Source of the DNA: Halorhabdus amylolytica
Lineage (GTDB): Archaea > Halobacteriota > Halobacteria > Halobacteriales > Haloarculaceae
Length of the DNA stretch: 64,000 nt
Direction: 5' to 3'
Assembly: GCF_004944975.1 (NCBI RefSeq)
Contig: NZ_SPQG01000002.1
Coordinates: 214,591 to 278,590 of the forward strand
Shown here: positions 35,748 to 44,846 of the stretch, in pieces
Layout of the letters: each line of letters starts with the position of its first letter
How positions within the stretch are numbered: the first letter of the stretch is position 1
The notes under the pieces: model-generated
Database searches by the model: none
What the model was told of the DNA's origin: nothing
Seen by the model: the letters and a program-made list of their open reading frames with translations, nothing else
Translations under genes and position numbers: made by a program

Positions 35748-36283
35748 GCTGATACCTCCGTGTACGCGTCGTTGGTTGCCGCGACGTTCTGCTCGCCGAT
35801 TTCGCCCGAGAACTTCCGGGTGATGACGGCCTCCATACTGTCCTGGCCGAGCAAGCCGGTGGCGCCGGCGAACGCGCCCAGCAGCGCGGTGTTCATGATC
35901 GGCCGGCCGAGGTGCTCTAAGGCGATGTCGGTCGCGTCGACCGTGACCACCTCGGCATCGGTCTCCAGGTCGAGTTCTTCGGGATCGGCACCCGTGTTGA
36001 CCAGGACGAGTCCATCCTCGCTGAGTCCCTCGGTCACGTCGACATACTCCAGCAGACTCGTGTCCTGGACGATGACGTAATCCGGTTCGTCGACCTGACT
36101 CCGGTCAGTGATCTTCTCGTCGTCGAAGCGCGCGAACGCCTCGACGGGCGCCCCGCGGCGTTCGACGCCGAACGCCGGGAATGCCTGTGCCCACGTGCCT
36201 TCCTCGTGGGCCGCCTGTGCGAGCAGCTGTGCCAGGGTAACCGACCCCTGACCACCGCGACCGTGAATCCGTATTTCATCCAT
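35744..36283 (-). CDS. porG: pyruvate:ferredoxin oxidoreductase gamma subunit
   Basis: A 179-residue CoA-contacting gamma subunit. The N-terminus MDEIRIHGRGGQGSVTLAQLLAQAAHEEG is the classic gamma-domain signature, followed by FPAFGVERRGAPVEAFARFDDEKITDRSQV. The ATG at 36283 is preferred because an AGGTGAT ribosome-binding sequence lies just upstream; a GTG 9 nt earlier would bury it. It is the first por gene but is preceded at 9 nt by a 20-codon frame (36293-36355), so its own initiation may be coupled to that frame. Confidence 0.93.
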   Translation of the reverse strand: MDEIRIHGRGGQGSVTLAQLLAQAAHEEGTWAQAFPAFGVERRGAPVEAFARFDDEKITDRSQVDEPDYVIVQDTSLLEYVDVTEGLSEDGLVLVNTGADPEELDLETDAEVVTVDATDIALEHLGRPIMNTALLGAFAGATGLLGQDSMEAVITRKFSGEIGEQNVAATNDAYTEVSA

Positions 36284-36292
36284 TGTAATCAC

Positions 36293-36355
36293 CTAGAGTG
36301 CTGCGGTGGGCTCCTGGCTGACCCCCTGTGTCGCGTCTCCGGCGTCACTGGCCAT
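36293..36355 (-). CDS. short upstream frame before porG, possible leader peptide
   Basis: A 20-codon frame (MASDAG...TAAL, TAG) ends 9 nt before the porG ATG. A TATT-rich box near 36384-36396 lies about 30 nt before its ATG, so it could be the leaderless first cistron of the por operon, with porG reached through the AGGTGAT site that overlaps its stop. The peptide is polar and acidic with no hydrophobic segment. Whether it is translated is unknown. Confidence 0.4.
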   Translation of the reverse strand: MASDAGDATQGVSQEPTAAL

Positions 36356-36819
36356 CAGTGAGTCCACCTACTTTGTAGTATGTAAGGAACAATAACCAAA
36401 CCATACCCCCATAATTAGGGGTGTTTAAGGCCCCCAGGATCGGTTTTTCACGATTTTATCGGACTGTATGTAACGTGGAGGACCATATTTGGATGGTCGA
36501 TAATTAACGTCTCGTGGACGAAACGCCGGACTGAAGGGCGATCGCCGTCAGGACGGTCGCGATCCGATCCGCGCGTTCGCTTTCACCCCCGGACCCTCGA
36601 TATAGGGGGTCGACTGCTCGACAGTCGCGGCCGTCCATCCCAACCGGCCGGTTGTTTGGCTTTTCCCGACAATAGTCAGTAGCTAGAAACCAACCTAAAA
36701 GATCGTGGCCATATTTCGGTAGAACCGACAGACTCCAGGCTTATTGATTATAAATGATATAGGTATTTCGGCCTCCCAATTCCGCTAGTGTTAAATCGGT
36801 GGACCCGTCATCCAGTGGT
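36356..36819. promoter_or_regulatory. divergent por/ppc intergenic region with several inverted repeats
   Basis: No gene is seen in these 464 nt. On the por side there are CTAC-ttt-GTAG (about 36368-36378) and CCCC-ataatta-GGGG (36407-36421). In the middle are CGACTG-ctcga-CAGTCG (36611-36627) and the 12-bp perfect palindrome AACCGGCCGGTT (36642-36653). On the ppc side a TTAAAT box (36791-36796) lies 26 nt before the ppc ATG. The palindromes could be operators for redox or sugar-responsive regulators; no known motif is matched with confidence. Confidence 0.55.
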
Positions 36820-39516
36820 ATGACTTTACACGGCAGAGAGCTAACCCAGGACGTTCGCGAACTGGGAGAATTGCTGGGGATCGTCATCGAGGAGCAGAGC
36901 TCCGAAGAGGCGTTCGAGGTCGTCGAAACGATTCGGAACAACGCCATCGCCTACCGCCGTGGGGACGGTGAGTCCCGCGAACCGATCGACGACGAACTCG
37001 ACCGGCTTTCGCCGGGTATGCAAGACGTCGTCGCTCGGGCCTTTACCACCTACTTCGAGCTGATCAACCTGGCCGAGGAGCGCGAACGAGTCCGCGAGGT
37101 CAGGGAAGGCCTCCAGAGCGGCGATCTTTCGGATACTGTCGAGGAGGCGGTCGAGACGCTTTCGGCCGAGAGCGTCGATCCGGACACCGTCGAGGAGATT
37201 CTCGATGACGTCATGATCGAGCCGACGTTTACGGCACACCCGACTGAAGCGCGACGCAAGACGATCAAAGCCAAGCTCTGGTCGGTCGGAAAGATTATCC
37301 AGGATCTCGATCAGATCCGCCTCACGGATCGGGAAGAACGTCGGTTGAAGCGCAAACTGCGGGCGGAAGTGACGAGCCTCTGGCAGACCCCTCAGGTCCG
37401 CGATCGCCGGCCCGACGTGACCGACGAGACGCTGAACATCCAGTGGTACCTCGAGAACAGCCTCTTCGACGTCATCAGCGAGGTCTACGACGAACTCGAG
37501 CACGCCCTCGAGGAGACCTACGACGGCGAGGTCGACGTCCCGAAGCTCTACGAGTTCCGGTCGTGGGCCGGCAGTGACCGTGACGGCAACCCCTACGTCA
37601 CCCCCGAAGTCACCGAGGAAACTCTCGACCGCCAGCGCAGCGTCGTTCTCGAACTGTATCGAGATGATCTCAAGAGCCTCTCGGGCGTTTTGAGCCAGGA
37701 TGTCGATAACGTAGAGCTCAACGACACGTTCGTCGAGAGCCTCGAGACGCACAAGGCAGACCTCCCGGGCGTCGCCGATGGGATCGAGGAGCGTTACCCG
37801 GACGAGCCCTACCGCCAGAAGCTGAAGTTGATGCGCGAGAGTGTCCTCCGCGTCGACGACGTCCGATCCGGAGCCTACGACGACGACGACGAACTCCTTG
37901 CCGACCTGAAGATCATCGCCGAGAGCCTCGAAGAGAACGACGCGAACGACATCGTCGAGGCACACGTCCAGCCGCTGATCCGAAAAGTCGAGACGTTCGG
38001 CTTCTCGCTGGCGAACCTCGACCTGCGGGATCACCGTGGCAAACACACGAACACGCTGGTCGAGACGCTCGATCGGGAAGGCATCGACTACGATTCGATG
38101 GACGAAGACGAGCGCGTCGAGTTCCTGACTGAGGCGATCCTCCAGGACGACCCGGTAATCGACATCGACGATACAGACGGGCTTTCGGAGGACTCGGCGA
38201 AAGTCCTGACGCTGTTCTCTTCGGCCGCCGAGTGGCAACGGGAGTACGGCGTCGACGCCATCGATACTTACGCGATCAGCTGGTTCGAGGAGTCCTCCCA
38301 CGCGCTGGAGGTCCTCTTTCTGGGCGATCAGGCCGGCATCGTCGACCTGCCGGGCTACTGCGGGTTCGACATCGTCCCACTATTCGAGAGCGAGTACGCC
38401 CTCACACGCGTCCGTGAAATGCTTAGCACGCTCTTCGAGAACGAGGCCTACAGCCAGGCCTTAGAGGCCCGGAACAACACCCAGGAGATCCTGCTCGGGT
38501 ATTCGGATTCCTCGAAGGAGAATGGTTACCTTGCGGCCAACTGGGAACTGTACCGCAACCAGAAGCGAATGGCCGACATCTGTGACGACCACGACGTCAC
38601 CCTCCGGCTGTTCCACGGCCGCGGCGGGTCGATCTCCCGGGGCGGGATGCCGATGCACGAAGCGATGCTCGCGCTGCCCAACCAGACTGTCAACGGCCAG
38701 ATCAAGTTCACCGAGCAGGGCGAGGCGATCGCCGAGAAGTACGGCAACCCCGACGTCGCCGAGCGCAACCTGGAGCAGATGCTCAACGCGCAGATCCTAG
38801 CGCGGTACAACGCCATGGATAACCCCGTCGAGGACATCCCCGAGGAGTGGATCGACGCCTTCCAGACAGCAGCCGACCACGCCAGCACTGAGTACCGCGA
38901 CCTCCTCGAGACCGACGGGTTCGTCGAGTACTTCGAACAGGCGACCCCGATCACGGTCATCGAGAACCTCAACATGGGCTCACGGCCAGCCTCCCGGACG
39001 GAAAATCGGAGCCTCGAGGACCTCCGGTCGATCCCGTGGGTTTTCTCCTGGACGCAGGCCCGGTGTATCATTCCCGGATGGTACTCCGTCGCCACGGGCA
39101 TCCAGGGTTACCTCGACGACGGCGGGGACCTGGAGACGCTCAAGCAGATGTACGAGGCATGGCCGTACTTCGGGACGATCCTCGATCACGCCGGGATGGC
39201 GCTGGCCAAATCCGACATGGAGATCGCAACCGAGTACGCCGATCTGGCCGACGAAGAACTCCGCGAACGGTTCTTCCCCCGGATCCGCACCGAATACGAG
39301 GAAGCCGTCGACCTCATCACGGAGATTTCCGGCCGGGAGACGCTACTCAAGCGGTCATGGATGGAGGAGAACCTCCAGCGCCGAAACCCGTACGTCGACC
39401 CGCTGAACCTGCTGCAGATTCGGTTGCTCGCTCAGTCCCACCTCACCGAGACCGAGCGCCGAACGCTGCGACTGACTGTCCACGGTATCGCCGCCGGCAT
39501 GAAGAACACCGGGTGA
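36820..39516 (+). CDS. ppc: phosphoenolpyruvate carboxylase (bacterial-type)
   Basis: Carboxylates PEP to oxaloacetate, refilling the TCA cycle. The 898-residue protein is full length. Catalytic motifs are intact: TAHPTEARRKT (His140), SWAGSDRDGNPYVT, GYSDSSKENGYLAANW, the FHGRGGSISRGG loop (Arg about 601) and the C-terminal MKNTG. The ATG at 36820 follows a TTAAAT box by about 26 nt; a GTG 21 nt earlier is less likely. It is divergent from the por operon, so both PEP and pyruvate branch points are encoded back to back. Confidence 0.96.
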   Translation: MTLHGRELTQDVRELGELLGIVIEEQSSEEAFEVVETIRNNAIAYRRGDGESREPIDDELDRLSPGMQDVVARAFTTYFELINLAEERERVREVREGLQSGDLSDTVEEAVETLSAESVDPDTVEEILDDVMIEPTFTAHPTEARRKTIKAKLWSVGKIIQDLDQIRLTDREERRLKRKLRAEVTSLWQTPQVRDRRPDVTDETLNIQWYLENSLFDVISEVYDELEHALEETYDGEVDVPKLYEFRSWAGSDRDGNPYVTPEVTEETLDRQRSVVLELYRDDLKSLSGVLSQDVDNVELNDTFVESLETHKADLPGVADGIEERYPDEPYRQKLKLMRESVLRVDDVRSGAYDDDDELLADLKIIAESLEENDANDIVEAHVQPLIRKVETFGFSLANLDLRDHRGKHTNTLVETLDREGIDYDSMDEDERVEFLTEAILQDDPVIDIDDTDGLSEDSAKVLTLFSSAAEWQREYGVDAIDTYAISWFEESSHALEVLFLGDQAGIVDLPGYCGFDIVPLFESEYALTRVREMLSTLFENEAYSQALEARNNTQEILLGYSDSSKENGYLAANWELYRNQKRMADICDDHDVTLRLFHGRGGSISRGGMPMHEAMLALPNQTVNGQIKFTEQGEAIAEKYGNPDVAERNLEQMLNAQILARYNAMDNPVEDIPEEWIDAFQTAADHASTEYRDLLETDGFVEYFEQATPITVIENLNMGSRPASRTENRSLEDLRSIPWVFSWTQARCIIPGWYSVATGIQGYLDDGGDLETLKQMYEAWPYFGTILDHAGMALAKSDMEIATEYADLADEELRERFFPRIRTEYEEAVDLITEISGRETLLKRSWMEENLQRRNPYVDPLNLLQIRLLAQSHLTETERRTLRLTVHGIAAGMKNTG

Positions 39517-39649
39517 TAGAGACTCGCCCGTAGAACGGCGTTTCCGTTGTGAGTGATCGACTATTCGGTTGTCGATCGAACGACCAATTCCGAACGTATG
39601 TCCCCTCGGAACACCTAGTTTCGTTACCCTGGAGTTCCAAGAGTCGATG

Positions 39650-40102
39650 ATGACACTCGAAACAGTACTTTTGGCAGTCGGGCCCACTGACCACGATCGC
39701 GTCGACGAACTCGCTGAAGCAGTCGTCGAAATCGCCGGGCCGTCCGGTGCTTCGGTTGTCCTCGCTCACGTGTTTACGCCCGACCAGTTCGATCAAGCGG
39801 CACAGAGACTCGGCTTCGGCGGCGGCTCCGAAGCGTCTCCGGAAGAGGTCGCCAACCGTCACGACACGATCCGGACGATCGGCGACATACTCGACGAGGC
39901 CGGCGTCGAGTACACGATCCGTGGGCGGGTCGGGGACCACGCCACCGAGATCATCGACCTCTCGAGGACGCTTGACGTCGATCGGGTCGTCGTCGGCGGG
40001 CGCAAGCGGTCGCCGAGTGGCAAGGCCGTCTTTGGAAGCGTCGCTCAGGACATTATGCTCGAAGCCCCCTGCCCGGTGACGTTTGTCAAGGCCCAGGACT
40101 GA
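39650..40102 (+). CDS. universal stress protein, UspA family
   Basis: A single-domain UspA protein of about 151 residues (an ATG one codon earlier is equally possible). It begins TLETVLLAVGPTDHDR and ends with the ATP-binding pattern GGRKRSPSGKAVFGSVAQDIMLEAPCPVTFVK (G-x2-G-x9-G-S). A long in-frame extension upstream to 39569 is basic and not family-like. It is 133 nt downstream of ppc and on the same strand, but probably has its own promoter. Confidence 0.88.
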   Translation: MTLETVLLAVGPTDHDRVDELAEAVVEIAGPSGASVVLAHVFTPDQFDQAAQRLGFGGGSEASPEEVANRHDTIRTIGDILDEAGVEYTIRGRVGDHATEIIDLSRTLDVDRVVVGGRKRSPSGKAVFGSVAQDIMLEAPCPVTFVKAQD

Positions 40103-40160
40103 ACGTCTCGATCACGATCCGAAACCCGTCACGAGATGCGCCTGGCGGAGCCTCGGTCTG

Positions 40161-40232
40161 CGATGGATCCTGTTCGCTAACGTCTTGTCGGTCCCAATTT
40201 CAGTCCCCGATGGATCCCCTTCGCTAACGTCT
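40161..40232. repeat. near-perfect 25-bp direct repeat
   Basis: Copies at 40161-40185 and 40208-40232 share CGATGGATCC and TTCGCTAACGTCT with two mismatches between them (23/25). They lie in the 141-nt space between the UspA gene and the end of glpC. No gene is encoded there; role unknown. Confidence 0.7.
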
Positions 40233-40243
40233 CTCGGCCTTGC

Positions 40244-41602
40244 TCAGGTGAGTGCCGTCTCGAGTACTTCGATCGGGTGCATGATCTCGTAGCCGGTACC
40301 GTGTTCCATCTGCATCGCGCAGGTCGGACACTCGGTCATCCCGGTCTCGGCGTCTACCGCCTCCATGTGCTCGAACATCTCTTCGCCGATCGCCATCGAG
40401 GTCTCGTACTTTTCGGCCTTCCAGCCGTACGTGCCCGAGATACCCGAACAGGAGTCGCCAACGTCGGTCACGGCAACGCCGTCGACGTCAGCGAAGAGTT
40501 CGACGGCTTGTCGTCCCAACCCCTGATTGCGGGAGTGACACGGCGCGTGGTAGGCCACGTCGGGAGCGTCGACTGTCGCCCCTTCGAGTTCCGCCTCCAG
40601 ATCCTCGTGGATCCGGAGGTACTCCAGGGCGTCGTAGGTGTGGGCGGCGAGTTCGTCGATGCCATCGAGGTCGAACAGGTCGGGATACTCCTGACGGAGT
40701 GCCAGCGAGCAGGACGAACAGGTGCAGATCACGTCGTAGCCGTCCTCGATCGCGTCGCCGAGATGCTCGACGTTGACCTTCGCATGTCGCCGGGCATCGT
40801 CGACCCGGCCGTTTGCGAACATCGGCGTCCCCGAGCACTTCTGTTTCGGGACGGTGATCTCGTAGCCCAACGACTCGTAGGCCCGGACCATCGACTTGGC
40901 GACCTGGGTCGTGTTGTAGTTCGAGTAACAGCCGTGGAAGTACGCGACGCGCTTCTCATCGCTGTGGACCGGCGCGTCGCCACGCTGTGCTCGCGCTTCC
41001 TGCGCTCGCTCTTTCGAGGTGGCTTCGCCACCTCGCTCTGCCCACCACTCTCTGAATGTCTGGGTGGCGAACTCCGGGAACTCGCGTTCGCTGGGAATCT
41101 TCATGGTCTTCTCCATGAGCCACCGGACGATCCCGTTGTTCATGAAGAAGTTCGCTGTCCGGGGAAGTTTCGAGGCGAGCCAGGCCGATGTCCGGTAGTT
41201 GGCCAGGATGCGGTTGCGGATTTTCTTGATCGAGAGAGGTTGGTCCTCCAGAACGTATTTCGCCCGCGCTGTATTGTGCATCTCGCTGAAGGGCACGCCG
41301 GAGGGACAACCGCTATCGCAGCGAAGACAGTTCGAACACTTCGTGACCGAGTCGTCGATCTCGACGTCGCCCTTCGAGGAGAGTCGCCACTGCTCGGGTC
41401 CCTGGAACTGCGGGCCGGGGAAATCGTCGTCGACCTCGGCGACCGGGCACTCAGCGTCGCAAGTCCCGACTTTCGTGCAGTTGTCGGCTCCGGACCGGAG
41501 GTCCATCTCGGTGGTCGTCCCGAAGATGTCGCGTGGCTCGTAACCGTCCTCCGTGTCACTCTGTTCGACCTCTCTACTGTCTCGTGATTCTGTATCACTC
41601 AT
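40244..41602 (-). CDS. glpC: anaerobic-type glycerol-3-phosphate dehydrogenase subunit C
   Basis: The iron-sulfur, membrane-linked subunit that passes electrons from GlpAB to quinone. The 452-residue protein has two N-terminal [4Fe-4S] motifs (CTKVGTCDAECPV and CSNCLRCDSGCPSGVPF) and two CCG-type domains in the C-terminal half (YFHGCYSNYN...KQKCSGTPMFANGR and YHAPCHSRNQGLGR...DSCSGISGTYGWK). Haloarchaea use this anaerobic-type enzyme for glycerol growth. It is 3 nt downstream of glpB and is the last gene of glpABC. Confidence 0.94.
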   Translation of the reverse strand: MSDTESRDSREVEQSDTEDGYEPRDIFGTTTEMDLRSGADNCTKVGTCDAECPVAEVDDDFPGPQFQGPEQWRLSSKGDVEIDDSVTKCSNCLRCDSGCPSGVPFSEMHNTARAKYVLEDQPLSIKKIRNRILANYRTSAWLASKLPRTANFFMNNGIVRWLMEKTMKIPSEREFPEFATQTFREWWAERGGEATSKERAQEARAQRGDAPVHSDEKRVAYFHGCYSNYNTTQVAKSMVRAYESLGYEITVPKQKCSGTPMFANGRVDDARRHAKVNVEHLGDAIEDGYDVICTCSSCSLALRQEYPDLFDLDGIDELAAHTYDALEYLRIHEDLEAELEGATVDAPDVAYHAPCHSRNQGLGRQAVELFADVDGVAVTDVGDSCSGISGTYGWKAEKYETSMAIGEEMFEHMEAVDAETGMTECPTCAMQMEHGTGYEIMHPIEVLETALT

Positions 41603-41605
41603 GGA

Positions 41606-42886
41606 TCAGACCTCCCTCGCCGCATGCCGACCGGCGGCGTAGCCAGTCGCGATCGAAACCCCACTCGCGGATTTCTCTGCGGGGTAGTCGTAGCCGCCGA
41701 TCACGGCCCCCGCCGCCCGCAAATTCGCGAACTCGGGATCGTCCGCGTCGTCGATCGGCCGGAGCGTCTCGTCCACGACGACGCCGAACGTTACGAAGGC
41801 GTGATCGCCGAACGCATCGTCGTTGAACCACTCGTAACGGTCCGATGGATGTGGCACGTGACAGTCGAAGATCGGCTCGGCGACACCATCGCGATCCGAG
41901 TCGATACCGCCGCCCGCTACGTCTCCCGTCGCGAGAACGTACTGCTCGGCCCCGTAGGGGATCGGACTTCCCGACCGGTCCATGTAGACCTCCGAGATCG
42001 TCCTGTCGTCGGCGTCGAAGTTCACGATCGGGCCGCCGCCGGCCTCGATCTCCACGCCGGCGTCGTCGAGGACGGCGTAGAGCCAGTCTTCGAGTCGGGT
42101 GCCCAGAACACTGGGCGGCCCCATCGGAACCTCGAAGACCGCTGCGTCGAGGCGCTCTCCCAGTTCGGCCCTGATTTCCGCCGGGTGGTCGACACCCAGC
42201 ACGGCGGGGAGTCCGACCCGTTTTGCGTCCCCGGTGTGGGGATCGATTGCGTCAGCGAGGGCAGCCCGGACGTGGCGGTCGCGGCCGTCGACGGTGACAG
42301 TCGGGTTCTCATCGAGCAGATGAGCATACCGGGTCACTTTCGCGTCGTCGCGGACGGTGACCGGAAACTCGACGGTCGCGGCACTCGTTTCGGCCGGGAT
42401 TCCTCCGTCCGCGAGGTGGTCGGCGGCTACGCCGGCGTCGAAGCCGGTGAGGCGCTCGAAGTCGACCAGCAGGACGTCCCGGTCGTCGCTGGCGAGGCCC
42501 GCCGCGACGCTCGCGGGATACCGCGCCGTCGGCTTGACTGTCCCGCCGTGGGTCGGCACCAGGGCGTTGGCGTCGGTGTGTTCGCCCCGATAGGTCTCGC
42601 CCAGTACCTCGTCGATCATTGCCAGTCCGTCCCGGACCGTTCGCTCGCCGACGATCGCGTACGGGTGGCTGTCCGGAAGATCCCCGATCGTCGCGAACGG
42701 ATCGACCACCGGCCCCTCGCCATCCGGCGTGTATCCGAGGACGTCGAGTAGCCCGCTAGCGTGATGTAACGTCGTCTCGGCCTCGGTGACGAGGCGTACT
42801 TCAGCCCCCTCACGCGCCGCGGATAGTGCGGCCGAGAGGCCGGCGATCCCGCCCCCGATCACGAGCACGTCCGAATCAATCGCCAC
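41606..42886 (-). CDS. glpB: anaerobic-type glycerol-3-phosphate dehydrogenase subunit B
   Basis: A 426-residue FAD-binding subunit with the N-terminal dinucleotide fold SDVLVIGGGIAGLSAALSAAREGAEV and a C-terminal NLRAAGAVIGGYDYPAEKSASGVSIATGYAAGRHAA. The GTG at 42884-42886 is chosen because a strong GGAGGTGATC ribosome-binding sequence precedes it by a few nt and the coding region starts 11 nt inside the end of glpA. The much longer open frame upstream is antisense-like and basic. Confidence 0.92.
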   Translation of the reverse strand: MAIDSDVLVIGGGIAGLSAALSAAREGAEVRLVTEAETTLHHASGLLDVLGYTPDGEGPVVDPFATIGDLPDSHPYAIVGERTVRDGLAMIDEVLGETYRGEHTDANALVPTHGGTVKPTARYPASVAAGLASDDRDVLLVDFERLTGFDAGVAADHLADGGIPAETSAATVEFPVTVRDDAKVTRYAHLLDENPTVTVDGRDRHVRAALADAIDPHTGDAKRVGLPAVLGVDHPAEIRAELGERLDAAVFEVPMGPPSVLGTRLEDWLYAVLDDAGVEIEAGGGPIVNFDADDRTISEVYMDRSGSPIPYGAEQYVLATGDVAGGGIDSDRDGVAEPIFDCHVPHPSDRYEWFNDDAFGDHAFVTFGVVVDETLRPIDDADDPEFANLRAAGAVIGGYDYPAEKSASGVSIATGYAAGRHAAREV

Positions 42887-44642
42887 GGCGATCACCTCCG
42901 CTACCGTCGGTAACGACGCCCGTCGCGCCGTCCGCCGACTCACCGTCCTCGGCCGCCCCAGGAGTACTCGCCGGGCCGGCGTCGAACGCACCGAAGTCGG
43001 GCGCGTCCTCGCTCGTCGCCGGATCGCGGTCGCGGTTCATCGTCAGCGCGTGCATGGCGTAGGTGATCATCGCCTGGGAGAGCTGTTTCCCCCAGAGCGC
43101 GTGACGCTGGCCCTTCCAGCGCTCCTGATAGAGTTCGTCGAGTGCCGCCCGTGCTTGTCCCTCGTCGAACTCCGGGTGGAGTTCGTTCGCCAGGCGATGA
43201 CTGCAAAAGCCGCCCTGGCAGTTCCCCATCCCGGCCCGGGTGCGGATCCGGACGGCGTTGAGATCGGTCCCTGATTGTTCGATGGCGTCGGCTACCTCCG
43301 CGCGGGTCACGGCCTCACACCCGCAGACGACCGGGTTCGGCTCGTCGGTATCGAGCACGTCCGCAGTCCGGGATCCCAGGCGCTCGGCGCTACGTTTTGC
43401 GACCGGCGAGCGCAGCCCGAAGTCGTCCATCGCCTCGTCGAGGACGCTCTCGTCTTCGCTGCCCGGGAGCGGTTCCTCGGCCGTCCGAGACGTGCTGTCC
43501 AGTCCGAATTTCCCGGCGAGATGGTCGACGAGTTGCTCGGCCATCAGCCGGTAGGTCGTGAGTTTCCCGCCGACGATGGTCGTCATGCCGGGGAAAGCGT
43601 CTCGCTCGTCGTGATCGAGCAGGAAGAACTCCCGCGTGATGTCCGTCGGGTCGTCGGTCCCGGTCTCGGGTGGTTCGTACAGCGGGCGGACGCCCCAAAA
43701 GGAGCGGATCGTCCGTGCGTCTTCGAGGATCGGGACGAGCTTGGCCAGTTCCTCGATCATGAGGTCGACCTCCCACTGTTCCTCGGGATAGTCCGCGGGA
43801 TCGCCGACCTCCTCGTCTGTCGTCCCGAGGATCGCGGTCGTCTCGTGGGGAACGACGATGTCGGCGTCGCCCTTGGGCTGACACCGGTTGATCACGGTGT
43901 CGACCTGCCGGACGTTCATGATGGTCATCACGCCCTTCGAGGGGCGGACTTCGACGTCGATGTCGGCCATCGCTGCGATCTCGCCCGTCCAGGCCCCCGC
44001 GGCGTTGACGACGTGATCGACATGAATCTCCTCGACGGTCCCTTCGGTACCGTGGACGCGTTTGCCCGCGCCACTCTCGTGGGTGATCTCTGCTCCGACG
44101 ATCTCGCCATCTTCGACCAGCAAGTCAGTCACTTCCGAGAACGTCTCGATGCGAGCGCCGTGGTCCTGGGCGCTCTTCGCGTTGGCCACACACAGCCGGA
44201 ACGGATCGATCGCCGCGTCGGGCACTTCGATCGCCTTGTCGATGTCACGGGCGAGAAACGGTTCGCGTGCGCGTGCCTCCTGGGCAGTGAGTTCGGTCGC
44301 GGGAATCGAGCACTCGACAAGCCCCTCTAGTTTTCGCTGATAGTACTCCGCAGAATCCTCCGGACGTTTGACGAACAGACCGCCCGTATCTTCGACGCAG
44401 TGGGCGGCGATATCCCGGAGAATCATATTCTCCTCGATACACTCTCTGGCACTCGCCTGGTCGGAGACGGCATACCGGCCACCGCTGTGGAGCAAGCCGT
44501 GCATCCGACCGGTCGTGCCGTGGGTGAGATTCCCCTTCTCGACCAGTGTCACGTCGAACCCCCGCATCGCCGCGTCGCGGGCGATCCCGACCCCTGTCGA
44601 GCCGCCACCGATAACGAGCACGTCTGGTGATGTAGCGGTCAT
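42876..44642 (-). CDS. glpA: anaerobic-type glycerol-3-phosphate dehydrogenase subunit A
   Basis: Catalytic FAD subunit oxidising glycerol 3-phosphate to dihydroxyacetone phosphate. The 588-residue protein starts with PDVLVIGGGSTGVGIARDAAMRGFDVTLVEKGNLTHGTTGRMHGLLHSGGRYAV, continues with the DAO domain (VVNAAGAWTGEIA, TTIVGGKLTTYRLMAEQ), and ends with a [2Fe-2S]-like BFD domain (PVVCGCEAVTRAEV...GMGNCQGGFC). A C-terminal acidic tail (DPATSEDAPDFGAF...) is probably halophile-specific. A TTTATT box (44673-44678) lies about 33 nt upstream. Confidence 0.95.
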   Translation of the reverse strand: MTATSPDVLVIGGGSTGVGIARDAAMRGFDVTLVEKGNLTHGTTGRMHGLLHSGGRYAVSDQASARECIEENMILRDIAAHCVEDTGGLFVKRPEDSAEYYQRKLEGLVECSIPATELTAQEARAREPFLARDIDKAIEVPDAAIDPFRLCVANAKSAQDHGARIETFSEVTDLLVEDGEIVGAEITHESGAGKRVHGTEGTVEEIHVDHVVNAAGAWTGEIAAMADIDVEVRPSKGVMTIMNVRQVDTVINRCQPKGDADIVVPHETTAILGTTDEEVGDPADYPEEQWEVDLMIEELAKLVPILEDARTIRSFWGVRPLYEPPETGTDDPTDITREFFLLDHDERDAFPGMTTIVGGKLTTYRLMAEQLVDHLAGKFGLDSTSRTAEEPLPGSEDESVLDEAMDDFGLRSPVAKRSAERLGSRTADVLDTDEPNPVVCGCEAVTRAEVADAIEQSGTDLNAVRIRTRAGMGNCQGGFCSHRLANELHPEFDEGQARAALDELYQERWKGQRHALWGKQLSQAMITYAMHALTMNRDRDPATSEDAPDFGAFDAGPASTPGAAEDGESADGATGVVTDGSGGDRRGD

Positions 44643-44846
44643 TCAATATCACTGCTAACTATCCGCACACACTTTATTGTTACTTTGGTACTGTAGCTGG
44701 CAATAAATAACCTATTCGACCACCCAAAAACGGCTGCATTTTCCGGTTATATCTCGTATAGTCGGAGAATTTATAATGTACGATCCAATTGTATACGGAC
44801 AGACCGGTACCAACAATAATAAAGTACCGTCGTCACAGCACCATCC
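44643..44846. promoter_or_regulatory. divergent glpA/glpK promoter region
   Basis: Holds two outward promoters. The glpA TATA-like box is on the minus strand (44673-44678) and the glpK box AATAATAAAG is on the plus strand (44815-44824), 28 nt before its ATG. Both share a CAATAAAG-like core. The strong AT richness between them suggests an operator for a glycerol or sugar regulator, but no specific site is recognised. Confidence 0.6.

Noticed and set aside
36841..38301. A 486-codon open frame antisense to ppc
   Set aside because: It mirrors a strongly conserved gene, has no ribosome-binding or promoter signal, and results from GC-rich codon bias.
40277..41587. A 436-codon open frame antisense to glpC
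   Set aside because: glpC has complete iron-sulfur motifs; the antisense frame has none and no family resemblance.
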